In this document: positions 53,521 to 62,026 of the stretch, one piece after another
Position numbering within the stretch: position 1 is the first letter of the stretch
How the letters are laid out: each line of letters opens with the position of its first letter
The notes under the pieces: generated by a model
Told to the model about the DNA's origin: nothing
Databases searched by the model: none
The model's input: the letters and a program-made list of their open reading frames with translations, nothing else
Translations under genes and position numbers: made by a program
Assembly: GCF_036173105.1 (NCBI RefSeq)
Contig: NZ_CP108053.1
Location: 682,001 to 746,000 of the forward strand
Reading direction: 5' to 3'
Length of the DNA: 64,000 bases
Source: Streptomyces sp. NBC_00287
GTDB taxonomy: Bacteria > Actinomycetota > Actinomycetes > Streptomycetales > Streptomycetaceae

Positions 53521-54102
53521 GTGAGGACCCGAGTACCCGGCTGGCGTCGGCGGCCCAATCCGCTACGGCGCCGGTCGGACGTCGTGGAGGCGTGGACGGT
53601 ACTGGTGGTGGCCGTCCTGCTGTTCCTGGGAGCGCCGTTGGCCGGGGCCGCGGCGGGCTGGTGGGCGCATGACGACGCCCGGGCCACGGCGACGGCCCAG
53701 CGTGCCGACCGCCACCGGGTGCGCGCGGAGGTCGTCGGTTGGGGCCGGGGCACACTTCCCGCAGTGCAGGGCGTCGAGCGCAACCAGCGCGCGACCGTGC
53801 GCTGGGCGGACCGGGACGGCAGCCCGCAGACAGGCACGGTCCTGGTCCCGGCCGGCACCCACCGCGGTGACCGGGTCGACGTGTGGCTCGACTCCGCCGG
53901 CCGCAGCGTGTCCCCGCCGCCGAGCGAGACGACGATCTGGCAGCACACCGTGACGATCGGCGCCTGCGCGACGGCCGGCGCGGCGGGCCTGGTTCTCCTC
54001 GGCCACGCCCTGTTCCGCCGCGTCGCCGCCGCACGTCGGCTCGCGGAGTGGGAACGGGAGTGGGCGCGGACCGAGCCGCAGTGGAGCCGGCGGCAGGCCT
54101 GA
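53521..54102 (+). CDS. Rv1733c-family membrane protein
   Basis: A 193-aa protein with two membrane helices (about 24-47, WTVLVVAVLLFLGAPLAGAAAG; about 142-160, TVTIGACATAGAAGLVLLGHALF) and an extracytoplasmic beta-rich domain between (RVRAEVVGWGRG...ATVRWADRDGSPQTGTVLVPAGTHRGDRVDVWLD). The opening RRRPNPLRRRSDVVEAW is the family signature. Rv1733c of M. tuberculosis is a DosR dormancy-regulon antigen; its molecular role is unknown. GTG 53521 is the start. Confidence 0.85.
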   Translation: MRTRVPGWRRRPNPLRRRSDVVEAWTVLVVAVLLFLGAPLAGAAAGWWAHDDARATATAQRADRHRVRAEVVGWGRGTLPAVQGVERNQRATVRWADRDGSPQTGTVLVPAGTHRGDRVDVWLDSAGRSVSPPPSETTIWQHTVTIGACATAGAAGLVLLGHALFRRVAAARRLAEWEREWARTEPQWSRRQA

Positions 54103-55482
54103 TCAGCCGACGTCCTGCATGCGCCGCGCGATCCGCCCGTGATGCCGCAGCGCCTCCGCAAGACCCGGCAACACCGGCTCGCCCCTTTCGACCAGCACCC
54201 GGCCCCCGACCACCGTCGTCCACGCGCGGGCGGGCCCGCAGCGCAGCCACGCCTCCACCGGGTCGCTCAACGCGCCCGCCAGGGCGACCTCGTGGAGGTC
54301 CCAGACCACCAGGTCGGCGCAGGCGCCGGGCCGGAGGTGGCCGAGTTCGTCGGCGCGGCCGAGGCAGCGGGCCGAGCCGCGGGTGGCGATGTCGAGGGCG
54401 TCGCGTGCGGTCATGGCGCCGGGGCCGCCGCGGTAGCGGCCGAGCAGCAGCGCCCCGCGGGTCTCCAGCCAGAGCGAGGCGTGGTCGGTGGAGGCGGAGC
54501 CGTCGCAGCCGAGGCCGACGGGCAGGCCCAGCTCGCGCATCTCGCGCACGCGCGCGGTTCCGCCGCCGATCAGCATGTTGGAGCTCGGACAGTGCGCCAC
54601 ACCGACGCCCGCGGCGGCGAGACGGCGCAGTTCGGCATCGTTGGGGTAGATGCAGTGCGCGACCCAGCTGCGGTCGGTCAGCCAGCCCGTGTCCTCGAAG
54701 TACTCCACGGGCCGGCAGCCGTAGGTCTCCAGGCAGTACGTGTCCTCGTCGTGGTCCTCGGCGAGGTGGGTGTGCAGACGTACGTCATGACGCTCGGCGA
54801 GTTCCGCGGTGGCGATCATCAGCTCCCGGGTCACCGAGAACGGTGAGCAGGGGGCGAGCGCGACCCGGATGAGGGCGCCCGGTTCCGGATCGTGGTGGGC
54901 CCCGATCAGCCGCTCGCTGTCGGCGAGCACCTCGTCCTCGCTCTGGGTGACGCTCCTCGGCGGCAGTCCGCCGTCCTCGACGGAGCGGGTCATCGAGCCG
55001 CGGGTGGCGTGGAAGCGGAAGCCGATGTCGCGGGCGGCGCGGATCTCGGCGTCGACGAGGAGCGGCCGGGGATGGACGTAGAGATGGTCCGACGACGTCG
55101 TGCAGCCGCCCATCAGCAGCTCGGCCATGCCGACGTACGCCGAGACGTAGACCGCTTCCTCGTCGAGCCCGGCCCACAGCGGGTAGAGCGTGGTCAGCCA
55201 GTCGAAGAGGGAGCCGTTGACAGCAGGCCCGTAGGAGCGGGTGAGGTTCTGGTAGATGTGGTGATGCGTGTTCACCAAACCCGGGGTGACGAGGCGTCCG
55301 GCGGCGGACACGGTCCGCTCGGCCTCCGGCTCACTGCCCGCCGGGCCGACCGCGGTGACCCGACCACCGGAGACGGCCACCCAGCCGCCCGCGATCTCCC
55401 GCCCGTCGTCCACGACCAGCAGTTCCGCATCCCTGACCAGCAATTCCGCGGTTTCGACCGGACCGTGGGCGGCAGACGTCAT
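54103..55482 (-). CDS. amidohydrolase, 8-oxoguanine deaminase-like
   Basis: A 459-aa metal-dependent deaminase of the AtzB/TrzN/8-oxoguanine deaminase group. Zinc ligands are visible in LVNTHHHIYQNLTRS, His in LHTHLAEDHDEDTY, HCPSSNMLIGGG and the Asp in GLGCDGSASTDH. NLTRSYGPAVNGSLFDWL is close to the pattern of 8-oxoguanine deaminases, which salvage or detoxify oxidised guanine to urate. Related s-triazine or guanine deaminases are alternatives. ATG 55482 chosen; upstream in-frame codons are not family-like. Its stop abuts the Rv1733c-like gene. Confidence 0.88.
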   Translation of the reverse strand: MTSAAHGPVETAELLVRDAELLVVDDGREIAGGWVAVSGGRVTAVGPAGSEPEAERTVSAAGRLVTPGLVNTHHHIYQNLTRSYGPAVNGSLFDWLTTLYPLWAGLDEEAVYVSAYVGMAELLMGGCTTSSDHLYVHPRPLLVDAEIRAARDIGFRFHATRGSMTRSVEDGGLPPRSVTQSEDEVLADSERLIGAHHDPEPGALIRVALAPCSPFSVTRELMIATAELAERHDVRLHTHLAEDHDEDTYCLETYGCRPVEYFEDTGWLTDRSWVAHCIYPNDAELRRLAAAGVGVAHCPSSNMLIGGGTARVREMRELGLPVGLGCDGSASTDHASLWLETRGALLLGRYRGGPGAMTARDALDIATRGSARCLGRADELGHLRPGACADLVVWDLHEVALAGALSDPVEAWLRCGPARAWTTVVGGRVLVERGEPVLPGLAEALRHHGRIARRMQDVG

Positions 55483-55586
55483 GGCGTCATCGTAGGGCCT
55501 GGGCCGGGGCAATGACCTGGCGAAAGATCCGATCACCGTCGTACCGTGTGATCATCCGCACGTCCTCCTCTCAAAGGCGGTCATCC

Positions 55587-56555
55587 ATGGCCCTGTTCGA
55601 CCTTCCGCTCGACGAACTGCGCGAGTACCGCAGCGACTCCGTCGCGCCCGAGGACTTCGACTCCTTCTGGTTCAAGACGCTCGAGGAGGCCCGCGAGCAC
55701 GATCTGGACGCCCGTTTCGAGCCGGTCGACACGGGGCTGTCCACGGTGACCGTGTACGACGTGACGTTCGCCGGGTTCGGCGGTCATCCGGTGAAGGGCT
55801 GGCTGACGCTGCCCGCGGCGGCCGAGGAACCGGTGCCGCTGGTGGTGGAGTTCATCGGGTACGGCGGCGGGCGCGGACTGCCGCACGAGCATCTGCTGTG
55901 GGCGTCCTCGGGCCGGGCGCACTTTGTGATGGACACTCGCGGCCAGGGCAGCGCCTGGGGCGGTGGCGGCGGTACGGCGGACCCGGTGGGCGGCGCGCCC
56001 GCGTTCCCCGGGTTCATGACGCGCGGTGTCGATGCGCCCGAGAACTACTACTACCGGCGGGTGTTCACGGACGCGGTGCGGGCGGTGGAGGCGGCGCGTT
56101 CGCATCCGCTGACCGACGCCTCGCGGACGGTGGCGATCGGCAGCAGCCAAGGTGGCGGGATCACGATCGCGGTGGGCGGGCTCGTGCCGGACCTGACGGC
56201 GGTCGCGCCGGACGTGCCGTTCCTGTGCGACTACCCGCGTGCGGTAACGATGACGGACCGTCACCCGTACCGCGAGGTCGCCCTCTACCTCAAGACGCAC
56301 CGCGGCCGCAGCGAGGACGTGCTGCGCACCCTCTCCTACTTCGACGGCGTCCACTTCGCGGCCCGCGGCCGGGCCCCGGCCCTGTTCTCGGCCGCCCTGG
56401 AAGACCAGACCTGCCCGCCCTCGACCGTCTTCGCGGCCTTCAACTCCTGGGCGCACGACGACAAGGCGATCGAGGTGTACGAGTTCAACGACCACGAGGG
56501 CGGCGGCCCGTACCACGACGCGGCCAAGCTGCGCTGGCTGCGGTCGTACGTCTGA
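55587..56555 (+). CDS. acetylxylan esterase / cephalosporin-C deacetylase (CE7-like)
   Basis: A 322-aa alpha/beta-hydrolase of the AXE1/CE7 family. The triad is Ser in AIGSSQGGGI, Asp in LEDQTCPPSTVFAAFN and His in FNDHEGGG. The oxyanion and family marker RGQGSAWGGGG is present (normally RGQG). The start FDLPLDELREYRS and PEDFDSFW are typical. Deacetylates short acetylated saccharides or cephalosporin C; intracellular, as no signal peptide is seen. ATG 55587. Confidence 0.94.
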   Translation: MALFDLPLDELREYRSDSVAPEDFDSFWFKTLEEAREHDLDARFEPVDTGLSTVTVYDVTFAGFGGHPVKGWLTLPAAAEEPVPLVVEFIGYGGGRGLPHEHLLWASSGRAHFVMDTRGQGSAWGGGGGTADPVGGAPAFPGFMTRGVDAPENYYYRRVFTDAVRAVEAARSHPLTDASRTVAIGSSQGGGITIAVGGLVPDLTAVAPDVPFLCDYPRAVTMTDRHPYREVALYLKTHRGRSEDVLRTLSYFDGVHFAARGRAPALFSAALEDQTCPPSTVFAAFNSWAHDDKAIEVYEFNDHEGGGPYHDAAKLRWLRSYV

Positions 56556-56572
56556 GGGAGCGCCGTTCTGCG

Positions 56573-57460
56573 TCAGCGGGTGCCGAACGTGTCCAGCCCG
56601 ACGTTCTCGGGGTCGGGCCCGCTGCGCAGTCCGGTGTCGAGGGCGTCGATGGCGGCCACCTCGTCCGGCGTGAGCGTGAAGTCGAAGACGTCGAAGTTCT
56701 CCGCGATGCGGTGTGCCTTGACGGACTTCGGGATCGCGCACACGCCGTGCTCGACGTGCCAGCGCAGCACGACCTGGGCCGCCGTCTTGCCGTACTTGTC
56801 GGCGAGCGCGGTGACGACCGGCTCCTCCAGGGCGCTGCGGCCGCCGTTGGGTGCCTGGGCCCAGTAGCGGGTGATCCCGCCGATCGGCGACCAGGCCTCG
56901 GTGACGATCCCGAACTGCTCGTGCAGTTCGCGCGCTTCACGCTGGATGAAGTACGGGTGCAGCTCGATCTGGTTGACCGACGGCACGACCTCGGTCTGTT
57001 CCATGAGGGTGCGCAGCAGACCCGGGGTGTGGTTGGAGACGCCGATCGCCCGGACCCGGCCGTCGGCCAGGAGCTTTTCCGCGGCCTTGTACGCGGCGAA
57101 CCAGGGCTCGGGGTCCAGTGGCGCCGGCTGGTGCAGCAGATACAGGTCGAGGTGGTCCAGGCCCAGCTTGGCCAGGCTGGTGTCGAAGGCCCGCAGCGCT
57201 GAGTCGTAGCCGTAGTCCGTCAGCCACAGCTTGGTCGTCACGAAGACCTCGTCGCGGTCCACGCCCGAACGCTTGAGGCCCTCGCCGACCTGTTCCTCGT
57301 TGCGATACGCGGCGGCGGTGTCGATCAGGCGGTAGCCGTCGCGCAGTGCGGTCTCGACCGCGGCGGCGGTCTCTTCCGGGGGGCTCTGGTAGACGCCGAG
57401 GCCCAGGGCGGGCATCTGGACGCCGTTGGTCAGCTTGAGGAGCGGGGTGGTGCCGGTCAT
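56573..57460 (-). CDS. aldo/keto reductase (left copy of symmetric locus)
   Basis: A 295-aa NADPH-dependent aldo/keto reductase. The tetrad Asp47, Tyr52, Lys77 and His110 lies in [21 protein letters not shown] and LYLLHQPA. The NADPH-binding IPKSVKAHRIAENFDVFDF is present. It resembles 2,5-diketogluconate reductase-type enzymes. It lies 31 bp downstream of the zinc alcohol dehydrogenase on the same strand, and a related AKR sits at 62027 on the opposite arm of the locus. Confidence 0.94.
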   Translation of the reverse strand: MTGTTPLLKLTNGVQMPALGLGVYQSPPEETAAAVETALRDGYRLIDTAAAYRNEEQVGEGLKRSGVDRDEVFVTTKLWLTDYGYDSALRAFDTSLAKLGLDHLDLYLLHQPAPLDPEPWFAAYKAAEKLLADGRVRAIGVSNHTPGLLRTLMEQTEVVPSVNQIELHPYFIQREARELHEQFGIVTEAWSPIGGITRYWAQAPNGGRSALEEPVVTALADKYGKTAAQVVLRWHVEHGVCAIPKSVKAHRIAENFDVFDFTLTPDEVAAIDALDTGLRSGPDPENVGLDTFGTR

Positions 57461-57491
57461 CGCTGTTCCTTGGGGGTGCGGTGGGTGGGGG

Positions 57492-58526
57492 TCACGGCTG
57501 GACGAGGACCTTCAAGGCCTCACGGTCGGCCATGGCGCGGTATCCGTCCGGTACGTCGTCGAGGCTGACGGTCCGGTCGAAGACGCGGCCGGGCTCGATG
57601 CGGCCCTCCAGTACGTCGGGCAGGAGTTCGTCGATGTAGGCGCGGGCCGGGGCGACGCCACCGGTGAGGGTGAGATTCCGCATGAACTCCGGGAAGCCCA
57701 GGGGCACTTCGGTGTACTGCGGTGCGCCGACCCGGCTGACCGTGCCTCCGTCGCGCACCACGCCAAGACCCATCTCCAGGGCGGGCAGCGTCCCGACGCA
57801 CTCCAGTACGGTGTGGGTGCCGTCGCCGCCGGTCAACTCCCGTACCCGCTCGATGCCTTCCTCCCTGCGGTCGGCGACGACGTCAGTGGCTCCGAAGTCG
57901 CGGCCCAGGTCGGTGCGGTCCTTGTGCCGGCCCATCAGGACGATCCGTTCGGCACCGAGCCGCTTCGCGGCCAGTACGGCGGACAGGCCGACCGCGCCGT
58001 CACCGATGACCGTCACGGTCGTACGAGGGTTGACGCCGGCCGTGACGGCGCAGTGGTGGCCGGTGCAGAAGACGTCGGAGAGGGTGAGCAGCGAGGGCAG
58101 CAGCGCGGAGTCCTCGGCCACCGGCAGCTTGACCAGCGTGCCCTGGGCCTGCGGCACACGCACCGCCTCACCCTGGCCGCCGTCGATGCCGTCACGCCCC
58201 CAGGAACCGCCGTGGCGGCAGGACGTGTGCAGCCCCTCGGCGCAGAAGTCGCAGGTGTTGTCGGCCCAGACGAAGGGAGCCACGACCAAGTCCCCGCGCT
58301 TCAGCCCGGAGACGTCCGAGCCGAGCTCCTCCACGACCCCGAGGAACTCGTGGCCCATGCGCTGGCCCTGCTCCGAGGCGGGCAGGGAGCCGTAGGGCCA
58401 CAGGTCGCTGCCGCAGACGCAGGAGCGGACGACACGCACGATGGCGTCGGTGGGCCGCTGGATCGACGGGTCCGGGACGTTTTCCACCCGGACGTCTCCG
58501 GCGCCGTACATCAGTGTTGCTCGCAT
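57492..58526 (-). CDS. zinc-dependent alcohol dehydrogenase
   Basis: A 344-aa medium-chain dehydrogenase. Catalytic zinc site: Cys38 in SCVCGSDLW and His59-Glu60 in GHEFLG. The structural zinc loop NTCDFCAEGLHTSCRHGG keeps three Cys (92, 95 and 103), with Asn at the fourth position. The nucleotide fold is VTVIGDGAVGLSAVLAAKRLGA. It resembles the FrmA/threonine-dehydrogenase-like group common in streptomycetes. ATG 58526 is divergent from the HTH-less regulator, with the 28-bp operator copy A between. Confidence 0.94.
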   Translation of the reverse strand: MRATLMYGAGDVRVENVPDPSIQRPTDAIVRVVRSCVCGSDLWPYGSLPASEQGQRMGHEFLGVVEELGSDVSGLKRGDLVVAPFVWADNTCDFCAEGLHTSCRHGGSWGRDGIDGGQGEAVRVPQAQGTLVKLPVAEDSALLPSLLTLSDVFCTGHHCAVTAGVNPRTTVTVIGDGAVGLSAVLAAKRLGAERIVLMGRHKDRTDLGRDFGATDVVADRREEGIERVRELTGGDGTHTVLECVGTLPALEMGLGVVRDGGTVSRVGAPQYTEVPLGFPEFMRNLTLTGGVAPARAYIDELLPDVLEGRIEPGRVFDRTVSLDDVPDGYRAMADREALKVLVQP

Positions 58527-58824
58527 GAGTGGGGTTTCCTTGTATCCGAATATGACGGTCCGTCAGCAACAGCGCGGGAAGCGCGTCGAGTTCGGCGTGG
58601 GCGCCATCGGTGCCTGGCCCTTCCACGATGGGCTCGGGCGAGGTGACCGCGCCCTCGGCGTTCGGCCACTCGGCGTAGAAGGCGATGCTGGGGCACACCG
58701 ACAACGCTCCCTCCCACGCGTGTCACGTGCCAGACCGCGCTGAGCCGGGGAACCGCGTTCCGGGGTAACGACAGGGCCCCCAACCGCCTACCGGCCGGTT
58801 ACTTGTGACCGCACACTCAACGTC
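58527..58824. other. 298-bp divergent region with operator copy A
   Basis: Upstream DNA for both ADH and the HTH-less regulator. Bases 58755-58782 are the duplicated element. An open minus-strand frame from 58704 (VCPSIAFYAEWPNAEGAV...) has protein-like composition but runs into ADH in a wrong frame; it may be a decayed gene end. No helix-turn-helix coding sequence for the downstream regulator is found here. Confidence 0.5.
58755..58782 (+). promoter_or_regulatory. 28-bp duplicated operator/promoter element, copy A
   Basis: Shares 27 of 28 bases with the reverse complement of 60456-60483; the common core is GGGGTAACGACAGGG followed by CCCCCA. It lies 42 bp before ATG 58825 and points the same way relative to that gene as copy B does to its gene. 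Likely bound by the intact MmyB-type regulator of the locus. Confidence 0.7.
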
Positions 58825-59511
58825 ATGACACGTGAGCAGCCCATAGGCGGGGGCACCGAACACGAGCACCTGCGCCGCCTGGCCCACCGCGCCGCCCGCA
58901 CCGCGCCAAACCCTCCGGCCTTGCCCAGCAGGACCGTCCGGCCGGGTGTGAAGCTGCTGCTGGAGAGTCTGCGGCCGAACCCCGCGCACGTGGTCAGCCG
59001 CACCAACGATCTGCTCGCCGCCAACCCCGGCGGGTTGAGACTGCTCGCCGGGATCGACGAGTGGCCGGCCCGGCAGCGCAACCTCGCCCGGTACGTCTTC
59101 CTGCACCCCGCCGCCCGCGACCTCTTCCACGACTGGGCCGCCCAGGTCCGCGGCTGTGTCGCCCGGCTCCGCGCCCTGGCCGGCACCGACCCCGACGCCC
59201 CCGACCTGACCCGGCTCGCCGGTGAACTCCTGCTGAAGAGCCCGGAGTTCGCCCGACTGTGGGCGCGCTACGACGTCAAGGGCCAGACCCACGGCCGCAA
59301 GACCTTCCACCACCCGGACGTCGGCGACCTCACCCTCGGGTACCAGACCATGGAGCTGGAGGGCACCCCGGGACACCGGCTCATCGCGTACTACGCCCAG
59401 CCGGGCACGCCGGAGTACGACTCGCTCGTCCTCCTCGACCTGCTCGGCGCGCAGCCGGCGCAGCACAGGGCAGGCTCGTCGCGGGACGAAACCACGTCGT
59501 CAGCCGGCTGA
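58825..59511 (+). CDS. MmyB-type regulator lacking its helix-turn-helix
   Basis: A 228-aa protein aligning with residues from about 85 to the end of the neighbouring full-length regulator: HEHLRRLAHRAART, RTVRPGVKLLLESLRPNPAHVVSRTNDLLAANPGGLRLLAG, RGCVARLRALAGTDPDAPDLTRLAGELLLKSPEFARLW and KTFHHPDVGDLTLGYQTMELEGTPGHRL. Only the MmyB ligand domain is left; the N-terminal XRE DNA-binding domain is absent and no remnant of it precedes the ATG. The frame is intact and highly conserved in its domain, arguing for function, perhaps as a ligand sink or heterodimer partner (inference). Its 3' end overlaps that of the paralog by 12 bp. Confidence 0.85.
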   Translation: MTREQPIGGGTEHEHLRRLAHRAARTAPNPPALPSRTVRPGVKLLLESLRPNPAHVVSRTNDLLAANPGGLRLLAGIDEWPARQRNLARYVFLHPAARDLFHDWAAQVRGCVARLRALAGTDPDAPDLTRLAGELLLKSPEFARLWARYDVKGQTHGRKTFHHPDVGDLTLGYQTMELEGTPGHRLIAYYAQPGTPEYDSLVLLDLLGAQPAQHRAGSSRDETTSSAG

Positions 59512-60414
59512 CCCCGGCTCCGCTTTCGCTTCCGGCTGCCCGGCCGGCTGCGGTGCGGTCAGGTCGAGCAGGAGCATGGCGTCGTGGTCGGGGGTGCCGG
59601 GTTCGGCGGTGTAGACGCCGAGGCGTTGGCCCGGGGTGCCTTCGATGTGCAGGCTCTGGCCGCTGAGGGTGAGGGTGCCGACCTGGGGGTGGTGGAAGGT
59701 CTTCTGGATCTTCCCGGGTCCGACGACGTCGTAGCGCTCCCAGAGCTTGGCGAAGTCGGGGCTCTTGAGCAGGAGTTCGCCCACCAGGCTGGTGAGGTCG
59801 GGGGCGTCCGGGTCGATGCCTGCCTGGGCGCGGAGCCTGGCGACACAGCCGCGGACCACATAGGCCCAGTCGTCGCCGTAGAGGGTGCGCGCGGCCGGGT
59901 GGAGGAAGCAGTAGCGGGCGAGGTTGCGCTGAGTGGCCGGCCACTCGTCGAGGCCCGCGTACAGGGCGAGGCCGCCGGGGTTCCAGGCGAGCAGGTCCAT
60001 GCTGCGGCTGATGACGTAGGCGGGGTTCGGCCGCATCGTCTCCAGGACCAGCTTCAGGTGCGGGCGCACGGTCCGGCTGGGCGGCGGTGGGGACTCGGGG
60101 GCGTACCGGGCGGCCCGGGCGGCGAGTTCGCGCAGGTGCTGGTGCTCGGCGTCGTCGAGGCGCAGGGCGCGGGCGAGGGCGTCGAGCACGGAGGGGCTGG
60201 GGCGGGTCTCCTTGCCGCGCTCCAGACGGACGTAGTAGTCGATGCTCATGCCCGCGAGCGTGGCCAGCTCTTCGCGGCGCAGACCGGGGGTGCGGCGCAG
60301 GCCGCTGCCCACGGTGAGGCCGACCTGGTCAGGGCTGGTCTGGGTGCGGCGGGCGCGGAGGAACTGGCCCAGCTCCATGCCTCCGCCGCCGCTGCTGCTC
60401 TGCTCGGATGCCAT
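59500..60414 (-). CDS. XRE-family regulator with MmyB-type ligand domain
   Basis: A 304-aa full-length regulator. The helix-turn-helix region is LRRTPGLRREELATLAGMSIDYYVRLERG (about 42-70), the ligand domain starts near 110 (RTVRPHLKLVLETMRPNPAYVISRSMDLLAWNPGG) and ends EGTPGQRLGVYTAEPGTPDHDAMLLLDL. ATG 60414 is used; ATG 60378 (MELGQFLRARR) is an alternative. It is divergent from the MFS gene, with operator copy B between, and convergent with its HTH-less paralog. By family precedent it controls the neighbouring transporter and oxidoreductases. Confidence 0.93.
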   Translation of the reverse strand: MASEQSSSGGGGMELGQFLRARRTQTSPDQVGLTVGSGLRRTPGLRREELATLAGMSIDYYVRLERGKETRPSPSVLDALARALRLDDAEHQHLRELAARAARYAPESPPPPSRTVRPHLKLVLETMRPNPAYVISRSMDLLAWNPGGLALYAGLDEWPATQRNLARYCFLHPAARTLYGDDWAYVVRGCVARLRAQAGIDPDAPDLTSLVGELLLKSPDFAKLWERYDVVGPGKIQKTFHHPQVGTLTLSGQSLHIEGTPGQRLGVYTAEPGTPDHDAMLLLDLTAPQPAGQPEAKAEPGSAG

Positions 60415-60455
60415 AGCGTCAGTGTCACACCGCTCTGACCTGCATGGCAGACGTG

Positions 60456-60483
60456 TGGGGGCCCTGTCGTTACCCCTGAACGC
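60456..60483 (-). promoter_or_regulatory. 28-bp duplicated operator/promoter element, copy B
   Basis: Reverse complement matches copy A (58755-58782) at 27 of 28 positions. It lies 41 bp upstream of the full-length regulator's ATG and 103 bp before the MFS start, so it can serve both directions. The equal distance to each regulator gene (42 and 41 bp) shows that promoter and gene were duplicated together. Confidence 0.7.
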
Positions 60484-60586
60484 CACCCCCCGGCATGGCC
60501 CGGCCTGCCACTGGGCCGGAAAGGGCGCGAGGCTCGATCTCTGTCAGCCCCCGCCTTTCCAGTTTTCCAGTGCAGGAGATCGTCCC

Positions 60587-61990
60587 GTGTCCGTGTCCGC
60601 CTCGTCCACCTCACTGCGCGCCGGAGCAGCTGGTCTGCCGCCGCGGAGCCGGTCCGGTGGGCGGATGGCCTTGGCCGCCGTACTGCTCGGATTCTTCACG
60701 ATCATGGTCGACGCGATGATCGTGAATGTGGCCCTGCCGTCGATCGGGGACGGGTTCGGCAGCGGGATGACTGGGCTGCAATGGGTCGTGGACGGGTACA
60801 CGCTCACCTTCGCCGCGTTCCTGCTGTCCGCCGGTGCGATCAGTGACCGCATCGGGGCCCGTCAGGCGTTCGCCGTCGGCCTGGGCCTGTTCGTGGCGGC
60901 GTCCGTGGTGTGTGGGCTGGCACCGGATCTGGGCGTCCTGGTGGCCGCGCGGCTGGTGCAGGGAGCCGGGGCCGCGATGGTCGTCCCGTCGTCTCTCGCG
61001 CTGCTGCGGGAGACCTTTCCCGACCCGGCGGAGCGCGCGAAGGCCATTGCTCTGTGGGGTGTGAGCGGCTCGGTCGGCGCGGCGGCAGGTCCCGTGGCCG
61101 GCGGGCTGCTGACGGTCATCGACTGGCGGATGATCTTCTTCGTCAATCTGCCCGTCGGCGCGGTGGCCCTGGCACTCCTCAAGCGGGCCCAGCCCTCCCC
61201 ACGGCGGGAGGTGCCCTTCGACTGGACCGGCCAGGTGGCCGCTGTCGCCGCCATGGGTGCGCTGACGTACGCGGTCATCGAGGCCGGCGCGGAAGGAATC
61301 GGCACTCCACGGGTCCTGGTCGCCTTCGCCGTGGCGGTCGTGGCGGCCGTCGTCTACCTGGTCGCGCAGGCCCGTGGCCGGCATCCGATGACGCCGCTGC
61401 CGCTGCTGCGCTCCCGCACGATGTCGCTCTCGGTCGCCATCGGGTTCGCCCTGAACGTCGGCTTCTACGGGATGATCTTCCTCCTGGGGCTGTATCTCCA
61501 GCAGGTGCACGGCCTGAGCGCGCTGGCCACCGGTGTGGGGTTCCTGCCGATGACCGTGCTCACCTCCTTCATGGGCCCAGTCGCCGCCCGGCTGGCGACC
61601 CGGTTCGGTGCGCGGATACCGGTGATCATCGGTCAGAGCCTCATGGCGGGCGGTCTGCTGGCGATGGTGGCGGTGCCCGGCGGCGCCCCGGTCTGGCTGT
61701 CGGTGGTGCTGATGGTGCCCGTCGGCGCCGGTGGCGCGATGGCCGTGACCGCGCTGACGGCGCTGCTGCTGGAGACGGTGCCCGCCGAGCGGGCCGGTGT
61801 CGCGAGCGGTGTGCTGAACGCGGCCCGTCAGCTCGGTGGCGCCCTGGCCGTCGCCGTCTTCGGCGCGCTGGTCGCCGACCGGACCGGGTTCGTCTCCGGC
61901 CTGCACAGCGGTCTGCTGATCGGCGCGGCGGTGGTGGCGGTGAGCATCGTGGCCACCTGGCTGCTCGAACCGGTTCGGCGCACGCGCTGA
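60587..61990 (+). CDS. MFS multidrug efflux transporter (DHA2/EmrB type)
   Basis: A 467-aa membrane protein of the major facilitator superfamily, with about 14 predicted helices as in the DHA2 drug:proton antiporters. Signatures: LGFFTIMVDAMIVNVALPSIG in helix 1, WVVDGYTLTFAAFLLSAGAISDRIGAR (motif A region), ARLVQGAGAAMVVPSSLALL and GPVAGGLLTVIDWRMIFFVNLPVG (motif C region). AGGAG is 8 bp before GTG 60587; GTG 60593 is also possible. First gene of the right arm: MFS, AKR, flavodoxin. Confidence 0.94.
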   Translation: MSVSASSTSLRAGAAGLPPRSRSGGRMALAAVLLGFFTIMVDAMIVNVALPSIGDGFGSGMTGLQWVVDGYTLTFAAFLLSAGAISDRIGARQAFAVGLGLFVAASVVCGLAPDLGVLVAARLVQGAGAAMVVPSSLALLRETFPDPAERAKAIALWGVSGSVGAAAGPVAGGLLTVIDWRMIFFVNLPVGAVALALLKRAQPSPRREVPFDWTGQVAAVAAMGALTYAVIEAGAEGIGTPRVLVAFAVAVVAAVVYLVAQARGRHPMTPLPLLRSRTMSLSVAIGFALNVGFYGMIFLLGLYLQQVHGLSALATGVGFLPMTVLTSFMGPVAARLATRFGARIPVIIGQSLMAGGLLAMVAVPGGAPVWLSVVLMVPVGAGGAMAVTALTALLLETVPAERAGVASGVLNAARQLGGALAVAVFGALVADRTGFVSGLHSGLLIGAAVVAVSIVATWLLEPVRRTR

Positions 61991-62026
61991 CCGCCCCCAA
62001 CTTCGTACGCAAGAAAGGCAGTTCCC

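Noticed and set aside
58527..58704. Possible small minus-strand gene starting at 58704 (VCPSIAFYAEWPN...)
   Set aside because: Protein-like composition, but it would run deep into the alcohol dehydrogenase gene in a shifted frame and lacks a ribosome binding site; kept only as a note in the intergenic entry.
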